From: Oegoconia quadripuncta
Taxonomy: Eukaryota; Arthropoda; Insecta; Lepidoptera; Autostichidae
Length of the DNA stretch: 64,000 nucleotides
Assembly: GCA_949316235.1 (NCBI GenBank)
Contig: OX438752.1
Span: 1,883,001-1,947,000 of the forward strand
Reading direction: 5' to 3'
In this document: positions 9,375 through 19,876 of the stretch, piece after piece
Layout of the letters: each line of letters starts with the position of its first letter
Position numbering within the stretch: the first letter of the stretch is position 1
Notes under the pieces: generated by a model
Told to the model about the DNA's origin: nothing
Databases searched by the model: none
The model's input: only the letters and a program-made list of their open reading frames with translations
Program-made: the position numbers and the translations under genes

Positions 9375-9508
9375 GATTAGCCAAACAGCAATGTAATAGC
9401 ATTCTTGTGTTCCCCAAATAAGCTGGGGTTTCCGGATCAGTACGCTTTCACCTTCGGCCTCATCTTCACTTATGGTGTGATTGAGGTCAAGTGCTAACCC
9501 GTTGGGCA
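9375..9508 (+). repeat. SINE-A, 3' half
   Basis: AAACAGCAATGTAATAGCAT, TTTCCGGATCAGTACGCTTT, then GTGTGATTGAGGTCAAGTGC. The head is missing. Confidence 0.7.
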
Positions 9509-9537
9509 TAAAAATAAATAAATAAGGAAATCCTGAT

Positions 9538-9778
9538 CTTTTTTTATGCGTAACGGGTTTGCACTTGACTTCAATCACACCTGATGTTAAGTGAAGATGA
9601 GGTCGAACGTGGAATCGTACTGAACCGGTAATCCCCATTTCAGATAAGATGTTGGTAGCTAGTCGTGCGGACATTTAAAATGGCCCATCACCAACCAAAC
9701 CGAGTACTTAACATCTAGGGATCGAACCCGCGACCTCCGATTCGTAAACCCTATGTTGTTGTTGTCACGGAGGCGGTC
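9538..9778 (-). repeat. SINE-A, internally deleted
   Basis: Minus-strand copy with the tRNA head (CCGCCTCCGTG, B box GGGTTCGATCCC) and the 3' end. The middle (TCTGACAACCGGAACAC) is missing. It lies 30 bp from an opposite-strand SINE-A half, giving an inverted pair. Confidence 0.75.
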
Positions 9779-9927
9779 AAAATCATTGCCGGTCATGTGT
9801 CAATTTGATTGAGTTTTGAGATCACATGTCTCAACGTTGCGTTTCAGAACGTGTTAATCTTTATATTTATATAATAAAGACAGCAATTTAACTCTTAAAA
9901 TTTAAGTATTTTAATTTTTTCTTTCAG

Positions 9928-9999
9928 ATCGCCAAGTTACACCTGAGTCCAGCCGTTCAACCTGTCCCAAATCCAGCTGCCCCTACATCTAGGTTCTAG
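9928..9999 (+). CDS. candidate terminal coding exon (unproven)
   Basis: A strong acceptor (TTAATTTTTTCTTTCAG, AG at 9926-9927) is followed in phase 0 by IAKLHLSPAVQPVPNPAAPT, SRF and a TAG. Pro/Ala-rich C-termini of this kind are common, and the family is not recognised. A second frame also runs open to a nearby stop. It could instead be a 5' UTR exon belonging to the CpG block that follows. Confidence 0.25.
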   Translation: MAKLHLSPAVQPVPNPAAPTSRF

Positions 10000-10029
10000 A
10001 TATCAATTCGACACAGTTGCCTCATCCAG

Positions 10030-10287
10030 GCTCCCTCGATCCCTCTCGCAGCCCTGGGGCGGGGGTGGGGGCGCTCGCGGGGGTGGGGGGAGGTGCGCGC
10101 GCACGGCTCACGCGTCAGTCGCTAGGCGGCGCGCGGCCGGCACCGGTCGATAGCTGCACGAGGCACGCGCGTGGCCATGAAGCGCGACCGTGCACGCGCT
10201 AGCGCGCCCGCGTGACTGTGCTGTGTGTGATTGGTGCCTGCTCGGCCTCCCCCCCCGCCTGCCGCCGCTGGCGCTCTGAGCTTTCGG
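10030..10287. promoter_or_regulatory. CpG-rich block, candidate promoter/first exon
   Basis: Extremely CpG- and G-rich (GGGCGGGGGTGGGGGCGCTC) amid about 65% AT flanks, running to 10275. It ends at CGGTCAGTACTC: TCAGT is the arthropod initiator core, and GTCAGT would also serve as a splice donor. No host gene is visible downstream, so it may start a gene with a long first intron, or it may be a GC-rich element. Confidence 0.35.
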
Positions 10288-11564
10288 TCAGTACTCAGCA
10301 ACCTATGCTGCCCTGGTACCTTTATTTACGAAGATCTTCTGTGATTGCTCGAATGGATGTGCAGGTTCGGTTGTGATCTGAGCTTTCTTCTAGTGCTCAC
10401 CCCATGCTGTCCTGTTACATTAGAAGGTTTCCACTTGGATACTCGATGGATGGCTTCTGGCAGCTAAGTAAACCTATTGATGTGGTGGAAACGTCACCCG
10501 GCTGTAGTAGGTTATAGCTGGCGGCTAGTTAATTACATTCATTGGGTATAGATGGATCACTTAAAGGTCAATAGACTCGTGCAATGTATATACATAGGTG
10601 TAACCTTTACGTGTCGTATTTCAAAACTGAAGCAGTCTATGAGATTTCTTTCCAACTGACAACGTTTTTAAATACATTCGATCTGTCGAAATGGATTTAG
10701 AAGACTTCAAAAGGAACATTTACAGGAGACGTGGTTTACTTAGGATATACGCTAAACCACGGCTATTTGCCGTAGGGGTGACTAGAGGTCATAGATTTAA
10801 ACAAACCACTGTCTGACACACCTCTCGAATCTCGCGTCATCTCATCAATCTCTTATCTTTATCCAAAGTTATAACAATAATAATTATTTGAATAGAAAAT
10901 ACACAAAAAATACAGGTTTCTCGTTCTAAGCACAACCCTTCCAACATTCAATCAATCTTACTTCAGAAAGTTGGAACGAAAGTAGATCGTGTCTACGATC
11001 GTAGTAGGCGCTACGGTGTAGCATGTACGTCTACGTCCGTAGCCATCGTAGACATACACCCATATAATTACAGATTATATGACCCAAGCTTATGTGCATA
11101 GATTGTAATACGGTTACATAATATGTTTAATTTTATACCGTCTACGATATGGTGCTTGTAATTATTCAGTGTTATTACATAATTAAAAAAAAATACAAAT
11201 TTACTTTTTTTTTATTATTTATTTAAGGTCGCTTTTTAACATCAAGGGTCATCAACGACCACGGCAACTTACAAACATTTATATATCTGTATCATTTTCA
11301 AGAATTCGAGAGTATGTGTACATCCTTGGAACATTATATTTACTTTTTTCAGCATTGTAAGATGTACACACAATTAAGAGGTGAAACACAGTTAAGTCCA
11401 GCCCACATTTATCACATTTTATATAGATGAACGATCTAAAGAGGGATATGGTATAAGAACATACAATCTGAGCCCTTACTAATATACATTGACTGTAAAA
11501 TATATAGATATTACGTTAAATTAGTTGTAAGACTTGGTCCTGGACACAATCAATCAATCAATCA
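10288..11564. other. unassigned region
   Basis: Nothing certain. A 41-codon ORF at 10691-10816 (MDLEDFKRNIYRRRGLLRIY...) is basic and unrecognised. 10990-11060 has several overlapping short palindromes built on TCTACGATCGTAG and GTCTACG. Confidence 0.35.
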
Positions 11565-11665
11565 TTTATTTATTTTTCTCCACATTATAGCATTATTGTA
11601 TATTAGAGTTAAGTATAGCTAGGGACTATAATTCTATGTGGAGACTGGTGCCTGAACTAGGGAAA
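11565..11665 (-). repeat. retroposon 3' tail, partner of 7893-8015
   Basis: Minus strand TTCAGGCACCAGTCTCCACA, then GTGGAGAAAAATAAATAAAT. Confidence 0.5.
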
Positions 11666-11756
11666 AAAATCCATCGAAGAAATTTGCACGTCTGATGAAA
11701 AAAGTTGATTCCCCAAATTTTGAATGTTTTGGCAAGGTGGAGATTTATTAAAAACT

Positions 11757-11890
11757 GGTTTCGCGTTTGACTACAAAATCTCACCTGATGGAAAGTGACG
11801 ATGTAGCCGAAGATGTATCACGCGCACCCAGTAAATGTCTATTCACTCTAGACTTGAAGATCCCAAGGTTGTAAGTGTCGGGAAATGTGC
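11757..11890 (-). repeat. LINE-B fragment
   Basis: Contains the LINE-B C-terminal codons and UTR (CACTTTCCATCAGGTGAGAT on the minus strand), heavily mutated. Confidence 0.6.
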
Positions 11891-12137
11891 AACATTTATT
11901 GATGGAGTGTGACAGGAACATGACGAAGAGGAAGAAAGTTAAAATGAAATCGTTATGTCATAGGAATTGTGCAGGCTATTTTGTCCTCTCCGACATGAGC
12001 TAGGTTACTTCGTCGACTAGTCACTGAACTTTTTGGTTAGTGACTTCTATTATCTTTGTTTGTGTTAGTGTTGTGTTGACTAACGAAGGGTACAATGCGA
12101 TTGACATGTCACATAGCACAAAAAACCGTCAACAAAA
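11891..12137. other. spacer, nothing recognised
   Basis: No supported feature. Confidence 0.4.
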
Positions 12138-12330
12138 TATACAGTGTATAAGTCGGGCCCTGGATGGAAACTACCTTAAATCCTTAAGCTGACTCATTTT
12201 TAAAAAGAAACAAAAGTGCATTCAAACATTTTCTAAAACTCGCTTGTCTCGCCCGGGACTTGAACCAACTAAAATTAAAAAAAAACGAACACTCCCTATT
12301 TGATTATACTAATCGATAGTATTATTCAGG
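12138..12330. mobile_element. diverged arm related to the mariner-type element at 15940
   Basis: The order of motifs (ACCTTAAATCCTTAAG, TTTTTAAAAAGA, CATTTTCTAAAACTC, CGGGACTTGAACC, then AAAAACGAACACTCCCTA) mirrors the arm at 15950-16140. Only one arm is present. Confidence 0.45.
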
Positions 12331-12470
12331 ATAAAATTTCTCTAACAAACATTTGGTCTTACGAAGACTTTGAATGTTGGAGACATAAGAGAACTGTTAC
12401 CTGTCTTTTAATTGTCGAAAGTGAACAGTAAGTACTAGATGTTCACTTTCCAGAGTAAGACTGGAGTAAA

Positions 12471-12511
12471 GTTCTTCCACGCAGGCGAAGCCGCGGGAGG
12501 AAAGCTAGTTT
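12471..12511 (+). repeat. Helitron-like 3' end fragment
   Basis: TTCCACGCAGGCGAAGCCGC, then GGGAGGAAAGCTAGT: the conserved GC-rich 3' terminus ending in CTAGT. Confidence 0.6.
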
Positions 12512-12703
12512 TCTACAAATAACCGACAGTAAATTAATATTTTAACTAAAATCACACGGATAATCATCTATTAGCTACCGGACTTAACCGCAGTAGTTTA
12601 TTCAATATTTATAGTGAGTATTCTGGTGTCACGTGTTGCTGGAATCGTCTATCTACAATCTGCAAATATGTATGTTTGTTACCTCTTACCTGTTACGTAG
12701 ACA

Positions 12704-13038
12704 GTTTTTTTTTATGCACAACGGGTTGATACTTTACATCAATCACACCTGATATTAAGTGAAGATGAGGTCGAAGGTGGAAGCATACTGACCCGGAAAC
12801 CCCAACACATTTGGGGGACTGGCTATCTTATCTCTGACAGCCGGAACACAACAATGCTATAACATTGCTGTTTTGGCGGCAGATTTAGATAAGATGGTGG
12901 TAGCTAGCCAGGCGGACATTTAATATGCCCTACTACCAACCAAACCGAGCACTAAATATGTACCCCGCTGGGGATCGAACCCGCGACCTCCGAAACGTAA
13001 ACCCAATGTTGTTTACATTGAGCCACGGAGGCGGTTAA
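12704..13038 (-). repeat. SINE-A, full length
   Basis: Complete minus-strand copy of about 330 bp, head CCGCCTCCGTGGCTCAATGT, B box GGTTCGATCCC, tail ending in A-rich sequence. It was inserted in a Helitron-like fragment whose remainder continues at 13040. Confidence 0.8.
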
Positions 13039-13039
13039 T

Positions 13040-13112
13040 TGAGATTCGGACCTGGATTAACATATAGGCAATTTTTTTTACTGAACCGTTTTTGATAAAA
13101 TCTTCCACGCGG
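13040..13112 (+). repeat. Helitron-like 3' fragment
   Basis: CTGGATTAACATATAGGC, TTACTGAACCG, then TCTTCCACGCGGAAGCTAGT. It matches the end of the 13300 element. Confidence 0.6.
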
Positions 13113-13299
13113 AAGCTAGTAATTTATACCTAAAAAACTGTACACAAATAAATAGCACCGACATATCTAATTCCCATAAATAGTTCTCCAAAAACAACGA
13201 AGCTATCCCATCCCATCCCAAGCTTCAGAAACCCATTTAGGTTTGTGAAGTGGGTAGCGCAGATGGCGAACTTTTTGTAGGCATTTGACATCCTAATCC

Positions 13300-14043
13300 T
13301 AACTAATATTATAAATGCGAAACTTTGTGTGTGTATGTATATATGTATGTCTGTTATCTCTTCACGCCTGAACGGCTGGACGGATTTGGATGAAATTTGG
13401 TTGGTGTACAGATTAGGATCTGGATTAACATATAGGCTAATTTTTTTACTGAACCGATTTTGTTTTTTTTTGTTTTTTTTTTTAATCTTACTTTATTTTG
13501 GGATTTTTATCGTTTTGGAAATGTCAATCCCATTGTACCTAAGCTAAATATCGACAGAGAGAATTATTGGTGACAAATGTTCATCAGACTACACAGGGAC
13601 AAAGTTGCTTCAGAAGTAGGAACAACTAGTCTTTTTTTTGTTATCTCTTCACGCCTGAACGGCTGGACGGATTTGGATGAAATTTGGTTGGTGTACAGAT
13701 TAGGATCTGGATTAACATATAGGCTAATTTTTTTACTGAACCGATTTTTTTTTTTTTTTAAATAATACTTTATTTTGGGATTTTTATCGTTTTGGAAATG
13801 TCAATCCCATTGTACCTAAGCTAAATATCGACAGAGAGAATTATTGGTGACAATTGTTCATCAGACTACACAGGGACAAAGTTGCTTTAGAAGTAGGAAC
13901 AACTGGTATACTTTCAATAACTCCTACATCGAGTCTGTTCACATTAAATTTTCTAATAAACATATGTCTCTCTCTACTGTTCTTGGCACACCGATTTTGT
14001 TGTAATCTTCCACGCGGGCAAAGTCGCGGGCGGAAAGCTAGTT
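13300..14043 (+). mobile_element. Helitron-like non-autonomous element with internal duplication
   Basis: Starts CTAACTAATATTATAAATGC and ends AGTCGCGGGCGGAAAGCTAG. A 287-bp unit beginning GTTATCTCTTCACGCCTGAA is present twice in tandem (13353 and 13640) with very few differences, so the duplication is recent. ORFs inside are duplicated noncoding sequence. Similar non-autonomous families are known in Lepidoptera. Confidence 0.65.
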
Positions 14044-14437
14044 GTTAATAAAATAGTTGAATTCCACTGTGTGTGTATTAGCATCACGTACGTAGATAAT
14101 TAACATTTGTATACCTGGATGTCTGTCTAAATTTTCAATATATATATTAGTCAACAATATTATCCGAATTCAACATTTTCTTTGTGCGAAATTTGCTGTA
14201 TAATTTACCTCATTGCGCGTTGTTGTCGGGAAAAGAAGTGTTTTTCAAAGACAGAGGTCGCGGACCTTCTTATTTTTCTCCGTAAGGATTAATTACCCTG
14301 ATTGTTTTTCCATGTAGTAACAAAAGTCAGCTAGTTTTTTTTTTCACTTACATTAATGTTACGGAGAACGTTAATATGCGAAAACGGTAGAGCTGCCTTC
14401 TAAATTCGGTATATTCTTAAAATCTATATAGGAAAAA
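14044..14437. other. spacer, nothing recognised
   Basis: AT-rich, no ORF or repeat that I can support. Confidence 0.4.
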
Positions 14438-14610
14438 ATGTTAGCTACTTCTGACACAAAACAATTTGTAAAGGATTTTGAATCCGTTAGGCTGGTCCAT
14501 GGCTCTGGAGATGTTAGAGCTGGTGCCTACTTTGCTCTGCAGCTGAGCTTATGCATTCAGCGTGGCAATGTCGCCAGCGTAGAAGGTATATGTCTCACGA
14601 AAGCGAGTTT
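14438..14610 (+). pseudogene. LINE-E C-terminal fragment
   Basis: Reads LVHGSGDVRAGAYFALQLSL, then CIQRGNVASVEG. The GDxRAxxxxxQxxSxxIQRGNxASV pattern ends a class of insect non-LTR proteins. A second, opposite copy is at 45040. Confidence 0.6.
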
Positions 14611-14642
14611 TCTTATAAGATATTTTTTCAATAGTGTTTTAT

Positions 14643-15270
14643 AGATTCAAATTCAAATTCAAAAATGTGTTATTTCGTAAGTTATAAGAATAACATTTGA
14701 AATCGTCATGACATACAGTTATCGCTCATTCACTAGGCAGTCTGCCCAGTGAAGAACGAGCAAGAAACTCAGGGGTTGCTCTTTTTAAATAAGCCAATAC
14801 AAATACAATTTTAATAATTGTTAAATTTATGATTCGACAAAGAAAAATAAGAATAGAATTTACTGGATATTGCCGAGCGGTTCATGTCCACGCATTCTTA
14901 TCATCCAGATAGTCAGAAATTTTATAATAGCCTTTGGCACATAGTTTCTATTTAATGGTTGTTTTAAAGTTATTTAAAGGCAAATTTTGAATGTGTACCG
15001 GAACCTTATTATAAAAGCGTATACATTGTCCTTTCAATGACTTAGTGACTTTGTGTAAGCGACTGCTATGGGCAGCAAGTTTATTTTTATATCTTGTATT
15101 TACATTGTGTATTTCACAATTTTTCCTAAACAAATGCAGATTCATTCTTACGTACATTAAGTTTTCGTAAATATATTGCGATGCCAAAGTTATATATATT
15201 GATTTCCTGAAATTTATTCCTCAGTGATACTCGGGAGCCTAACTTGTAGATCGCATAGAGTTTTATAAAA
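14643..15270 (-). pseudogene. LINE-A, 5'-truncated copy
   Basis: The minus strand starts about LYAIYKLGSRVSLRNKFQEI, continues ASQYIYENLMYVRMNLHLFR and SLKGQCIRFYNKVPVHIQNL, and ends KGYYKISDYLDDKNAWT after one in-frame stop. The 3' UTR and a TTTGAATT repeat tail reach 14643. No RT catalytic motif remains. Confidence 0.8.
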
Positions 15271-15299
15271 TTGTTGTTTTTCGTTACATTGAACTAGAA

Positions 15300-15529
15300 T
15301 AACTTTTCACTTTGTCTTGACTCCACTTCTGATTATGAACAACTTTCCCCGAGGAACAATAGTCGAAATCGTTCAAAAGATTTTCGATTACCTAAAGTAA
15401 ACCAGTCTGAAGTCACCTTTAGTGGGGAAATCCAACAATTTTCGGTTGGTGACCCCACTTCTGATTACGAACAACATTCCACTAGAAACCATAGCAGAAT
15501 TTAGCCTGAAATTGTTCGGCTTCCGTATC
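15300..15529. mobile_element. rearranged relative of the MITE at 63236
   Basis: CTGATTATGAACAACTTTCC and CTGATTACGAACAACATTCC are direct copies here. GGTTTACTTTAGG and GACTTCAGACTGG (minus) match the centre of 63236-63478. Its end merges with LINE-C. Confidence 0.5.
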
Positions 15530-15800
15530 CACATCACCTGGATGAGTGGAAGTCTACCACTGTAAGTACGTTTCTCAAGAAACTTCTTACCACTTACAAC
15601 CACCCTGTGGAACGCACTTCCGGCAGCGGTATTCCCGAACGTACGACATTGGAACCTTCAAGAAACGAGCCTACACCTTCCTCAAAGGCCGGCATCGCAT
15701 CTGTGACCCTTTTGGTGTTGCGGGTGTCCATGGGCGGCGGTGATTGCTTTCCATCAGGTGACCCGCATGCTCGTTTGCCGCCCTGTCATATAAAAAAAAA
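15530..15800 (+). pseudogene. LINE-C C-terminal fragment
   Basis: Coding remnants [19 protein letters not shown] in shifted frames, then [18 protein letters not shown], the frame-shadow of [14 protein letters not shown]. The 3' end CATCAGGTGACCCGCATGCT, CGTTTGCCGCCCT and a poly(A) tract follow. Confidence 0.75.
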
Positions 15801-15939
15801 AATAAAAAAAAAATTGAGAAAGCACTATTTGAGTTTGGCTTCTCATTAAAACTCCTGAATTGTATGCATTTAGATATAGAAAAAATTTTCGCATGCATAA
15901 TAATATTGCAGGCTTGTATGTTTGTTTAGTGTATGTATA

Positions 15940-16759
15940 CAGGGCGTCCCAAAGTTATGGGACATGAAGGGGAAGTACCTTAAATATCGTAGATAGTGAA
16001 TTTTGCTCAAAGAAGACTTTATGTTATTTTTAAAAGTTAGTAATTCTGCATTCATAGATTTTCTAAAAATTATTTGCTTCGGCTGGGAATCGAACCGACT
16101 CAAATGTGAAAAAAAAAACACCCTACTTTTATGATGCCAATCGAAAGAATAGCTAAAAAATAATAACTCTGCCTAAGTAACATAGTATTTTAAAAGAAAG
16201 GAACAACGTGAAATTAATCATTTTAATCAAATAAAAAACATACATGAAACTGCCGTAGTCAATTAAGTAGGTATTTTTTTGTAAATTAATTAATTAAATG
16301 CTCAAAATGTGATCCCTCTTGTCTTACGCAAATCGCCAATAATAAATAAGGAAAACTATGTTAGTACCTATTTTATGAAGTGGGTACTTATTTACGAATA
16401 ATCAATGCTATCTTTGGAATGATAATATCGCTACTTTTCGAACGTCGTCGGCAATAAATAACTTTCTTGAAATTTGACTCAATCATTTTATGTTGTTCCT
16501 TTCTTTTAAAATACTATGTTACTTAGGCAGAGTTATTATTTTTTAGCTATTCTTTCGATTGGCATCATAAAAGTAGGGTGTTTTTTTTTTCACATTTAAG
16601 TCGGTTCGATTCCCAGCCGAAGCAAGTAATTTTTAGAAAATCTATGAATGCAGAATTACTAACTTTTAAAAATAACATAAAGTCTTCTTTGAGCAAAATT
16701 CACTATCTACAATATTTAAGGTACTTCCCCTTCATGTCCCATAACTTTGGGACGCCCTG
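15940..16759. mobile_element. mariner-type element with about 290-bp inverted arms
   Basis: CAGGGCGTCCCAAAGTTATG at 15940 is mirrored at 16759, both flanked by TA. The arms run about 15940-16230 and 16475-16759 and are nearly identical. The roughly 245-bp centre keeps, on the minus strand (about 16340-16280), the codons AICVRQEGSHFEHLI followed by a stop. This resembles the C-terminus of mariner-type transposases. It is non-autonomous. Confidence 0.65.
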
Positions 16760-16832
16760 TATATTATATGTAAGTATATATTTATTTGTTAAAAAGATAC
16801 AGGCATTACTCATTTATTTCATAATTAAAACT

Positions 16833-17110
16833 TATGTACGTATTTCATTTAATATTAAATAGGTATTTATTCTATTGTATTTGAAGTATTATTATTATAG
16901 TCTTGATTTTAAGCTGATTATGAACACATTTTTAACAGTGCACGTACGTATGTCTATCCTATCGAACATGTTTTCCTTCACATTTGCAGTGTCTTGCTGG
17001 AAGAAATCTCTTTTTAGAGATAAGCTAGTGCCTTTTGTACATCCTATATCTAGTATGTATTTGACCTTTATGTGTACTCGTGTGCAATAAATTATAAAAT
17101 AAAATAAATA
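16833..17110 (+). repeat. retroposon 3' end, sister of 5757-6022
   Basis: TATTAAATAGGTATTTATTC, CTATCCTATCGAAC and GTACTCGTGTGCAATAAATT, then an AAATAAATAAAT tail. Confidence 0.65.
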
Positions 17111-18139
17111 AATAAAGGCAGTTTCATAATGGTTATAGGAAATCGAAAATTTTTTGATCGAATTCGGTTATGGTTCCTAGTACAAAGTTATTTGTAAAGT
17201 GGAATCACCAGATAACAGGCATTACACGAATTACATTTCACCGTGTAGTGTTGTTATCTTAGTGTTCAAGAACGGATTGTTTTTTTTTTTTGGTGACCGG
17301 TTTTCGGACAGTAAACAGCCAGTGGCTACCCTCAACCTGTTCTGGATGTGGAGTGCAACCGTATGGTTCGGATGTAGAGGCGGTTGCCCAGGAAGAAGAC
17401 ACCAGGGCCTGAATTTTATCTCCCGGCTGAGAGCCATTGAAGCACGAGGATTCCAGGTACGTGATTGCCTAATTGTGGTTATTTGGTTAATGCCTGGACA
17501 AACTATTCGGGATATACAGACGGACAGCGACCTAATCTACTTTCCTTTGAGTTATCGAACACTTAGTCTTTGCATTTGAGTGTTGTGCTCGTCTGTAATT
17601 GGAGTTGATACCAGATAATTTTTGTTTAAATGATTTTGTAAACTGTAATGTAGTGTAAATGTAATGTAAATGTAGTCTGTTGGTGAGCCTAAATAATAAA
17701 TATAAATTAATTTGATTTTAATTAATAAATTTAAACCAATATTACTAAATCACGAAATGCACATAAAAACATCCACATAAAAGCAGCATTTTATGTTCCT
17801 CAATTAGCTAATTCCTACGCCGTATGACAAGGAATGATAAACCTATTCCTTCTATCTACCCCTCCCCCAACCCCCCAGCCTACAACTATTGGTAATTGAT
17901 GTACTTAGCAAAGTTTCCACTAACCTGAAAAGGTATCTTCTGCTTCACAACTGAACTAATTACTCAAGCACTATAAAGTATAACAGTTTAAGATGTCTCA
18001 GTCAGTTCCGTTCAACTTAGGCACTTCGAAATTAACTTGATACGGCTTACCTACACTGTTTTGGTATTAAATTATGGCGTTATTTGAAACTATGGAGCAA
18101 GGACGTTTGCTTACGCGCCTTTAGTTCTTCATGTATTTA
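17111..18139. other. unassigned region
   Basis: 17199-17579 is open for 126 codons on the plus strand but has no recognisable domain and overlaps a T14 run. 17640-17705 has a TGTAATGTAAATGTAGT repeat. No gene supported. Confidence 0.35.
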
Positions 18140-18429
18140 CATTGGTATAGTGGATAGTGACCCTGTCAGCGAAACCAACGGTTGCGGGTTCGAATCCAGC
18201 GACGGGTAAATGTTTGTGTGATGAATATGAACATTTATTCCGGTGTCGTGGATGTTTATATAAATATTTATGTATGTTTATCCGTTATCTAGTATCCATA
18301 GTACAAGCTTTGCTTAGTTTGGGACTAAATGATTGGTGTAAGTGTCCGAAATATCTATTTATTTATTTATTTAAAAGAGCAACTTCACGAGTTCCTTGCT
18401 TGTTCTTCTCAGGGGAAAAAAAATTGTCT
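18140..18429 (+). repeat. SINE-C fused to a LINE-A tail, cut by gap
   Basis: tRNA-like head with A box TGGTATAGTGGATAG and B box GGTTCGAATCC. The body contains GATGAATATGAACATTTATT and TAGTATCCATAGTACAAGC, then TTATTTAAAAGAGCAACTTC, which is LINE-A UTR. The assembly gap begins inside the LINE tail. Confidence 0.7.
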
Positions 18430-18629
18430 NNNNNNNNNNNNNNNNNNNNNNNNNNNNNNNNNNNNNNNNNNNNNNNNNNNNNNNNNNNNNNNNNNNNNNN
18501 NNNNNNNNNNNNNNNNNNNNNNNNNNNNNNNNNNNNNNNNNNNNNNNNNNNNNNNNNNNNNNNNNNNNNNNNNNNNNNNNNNNNNNNNNNNNNNNNNNNN
18601 NNNNNNNNNNNNNNNNNNNNNNNNNNNNN
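18430..18629. other. assembly gap (200 N)
   Basis: Exactly 200 undetermined bases, probably a placeholder of arbitrary length. ORFs across it are meaningless. Confidence 0.95.
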
Positions 18630-18749
18630 AAGTATTATTACAGCACATGTCGTAGGTAAGTCATTTTAAACTACAGAGAGCATTGGGTGATTATTATAAA
18701 TATATCAGATAGTTTACGCATAAAATCTGTTTTAATTTTTATATATATT

Positions 18750-18930
18750 AACGATAATCTTAATATCTTTATTGTACACAGAATTATTACAGAAATATGC
18801 GTTGTATATAAAATGTACAAAGGCGAGCTTAACTCCGATAGAGTTTTCTACCAGCAAACCTTAGAGATACATAGTATTTATTAGATTGGGCAGAAAATAG
18901 TGTACACAACAATTATAAATTATTTAAAAT
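18750..18930 (-). repeat. retroposon 3' end, inverted partner at 29915-30075
   Basis: Minus strand TTTGCTGGTAGAAAACTCTA, TCGGAGTTAAGCTCGCCTTT, GTGTACAATAAAGATATTAA. Nearly identical to 29915-30075. Confidence 0.65.
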
Positions 18931-19084
18931 AAAATAAAATAATATAATAATATATATAAATAAATATACCACATAACCTATCCAATATATATATGTATAT
19001 ATATAGTACGACGTATAAACAAGTATATACATTATCAATACTCATACTATGATAAATAATTAAATAATTACTATAATACTGAGG

Positions 19085-19254
19085 AGAAATCATAAAGACA
19101 AATAATGCTCTTTTACTCTTTTCTTGAAAATTTCTAACGATGGACTTGCGCGGATTGCATGCGGTAGTGCGTTCCACAGTCTCACTGACCGAATCGTGAA
19201 CGAATCACTATAACGTGTCGTCAAGTGTAATGGGCATTTAAGATAATAATACGA
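19085..19254 (-). pseudogene. LINE-F C-terminal fragment
   Basis: Reads HLTTRYSDSFTIRSVRLWNA, then LPHAIRASPSLEIFKKRVKE and HYLSL stop, the usual end of a jockey/CR1-type ORF. It abuts SINE-B. Confidence 0.7.
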
Positions 19255-19515
19255 CGACCTGTTTGGTGTGGTGGTTAGCAACTCTGGCCACTATACCAAA
19301 AGGTTGCGGGTTCGATTCCCGCTAGGGGCATACGTTTGTGTGATGAATACGGACGTTTGTAACCGAGTTATGGATGTTTTCATTTATAATAAGTATTTAT
19401 TTACAAAAAAAAAAATGTATTTATGTAGTATATCAACCATCTGGTATCCACAACACAAGCCTATAGCTGCTTACTGTGGAACTAGATGGCGCTGTGTGTA
19501 TGTCTAAGGATATTT
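19253..19515 (+). repeat. SINE-B, full length
   Basis: Head ACGACCTGTTTGGTGTGGTG, B box GGGTTCGATTCCCGC, body, and end CTAGATGGCGCTGTGTGTAT. One of the best-preserved copies. Confidence 0.8.
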
Positions 19516-19876
19516 TTTTTTTTTTTAATAATACCAGATGAGTTTTTTTACGTAAACCGTCTATCTTCAGTAGGCGCCGTGTTGAGTACCACTGTTGATC
19601 CTAGCTCATCGGAGTTACAGTGGGAGTGGTGTGGAGGCGAGATCTGCCCTCAATTGAAAACAACCGTAACCGATTGTTTAGTGTTATAGGACCGATATTT
19701 TTTCGTCAATACTTTCGTCACCGATATTGTGACCGATTTTTTTGTAAGACGTCGCCGTTGAAACATTGCAATCAGTACATTCCATTTTTCTCCTACAAAA
19801 AATTGGTCACCGATTATCGGTCGTGGGTGGGCACACTTAGGCCCATATTAGTAAATGGTTCTTGAGATTGTGATCA
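19516..19876. other. dispersed repeat, partner at about 37070-37130
   Basis: Minus strand GATCAACAGTGGTACTC, then CGCCTACTGAAG, matches 37090-37130. The rest has several ACCGAT motifs and no ORF of note. Confidence 0.4.

Noticed and set aside
17199..17579. 126-codon plus-strand ORF
   Set aside because: It spans a T14 run (FFFF), has no domain and a competing antisense ORF; coding not supported.
18157..18669. ORFs of 79-170 codons across 18430-18629
   Set aside because: They exist only because the assembly gap contains no stop codons.
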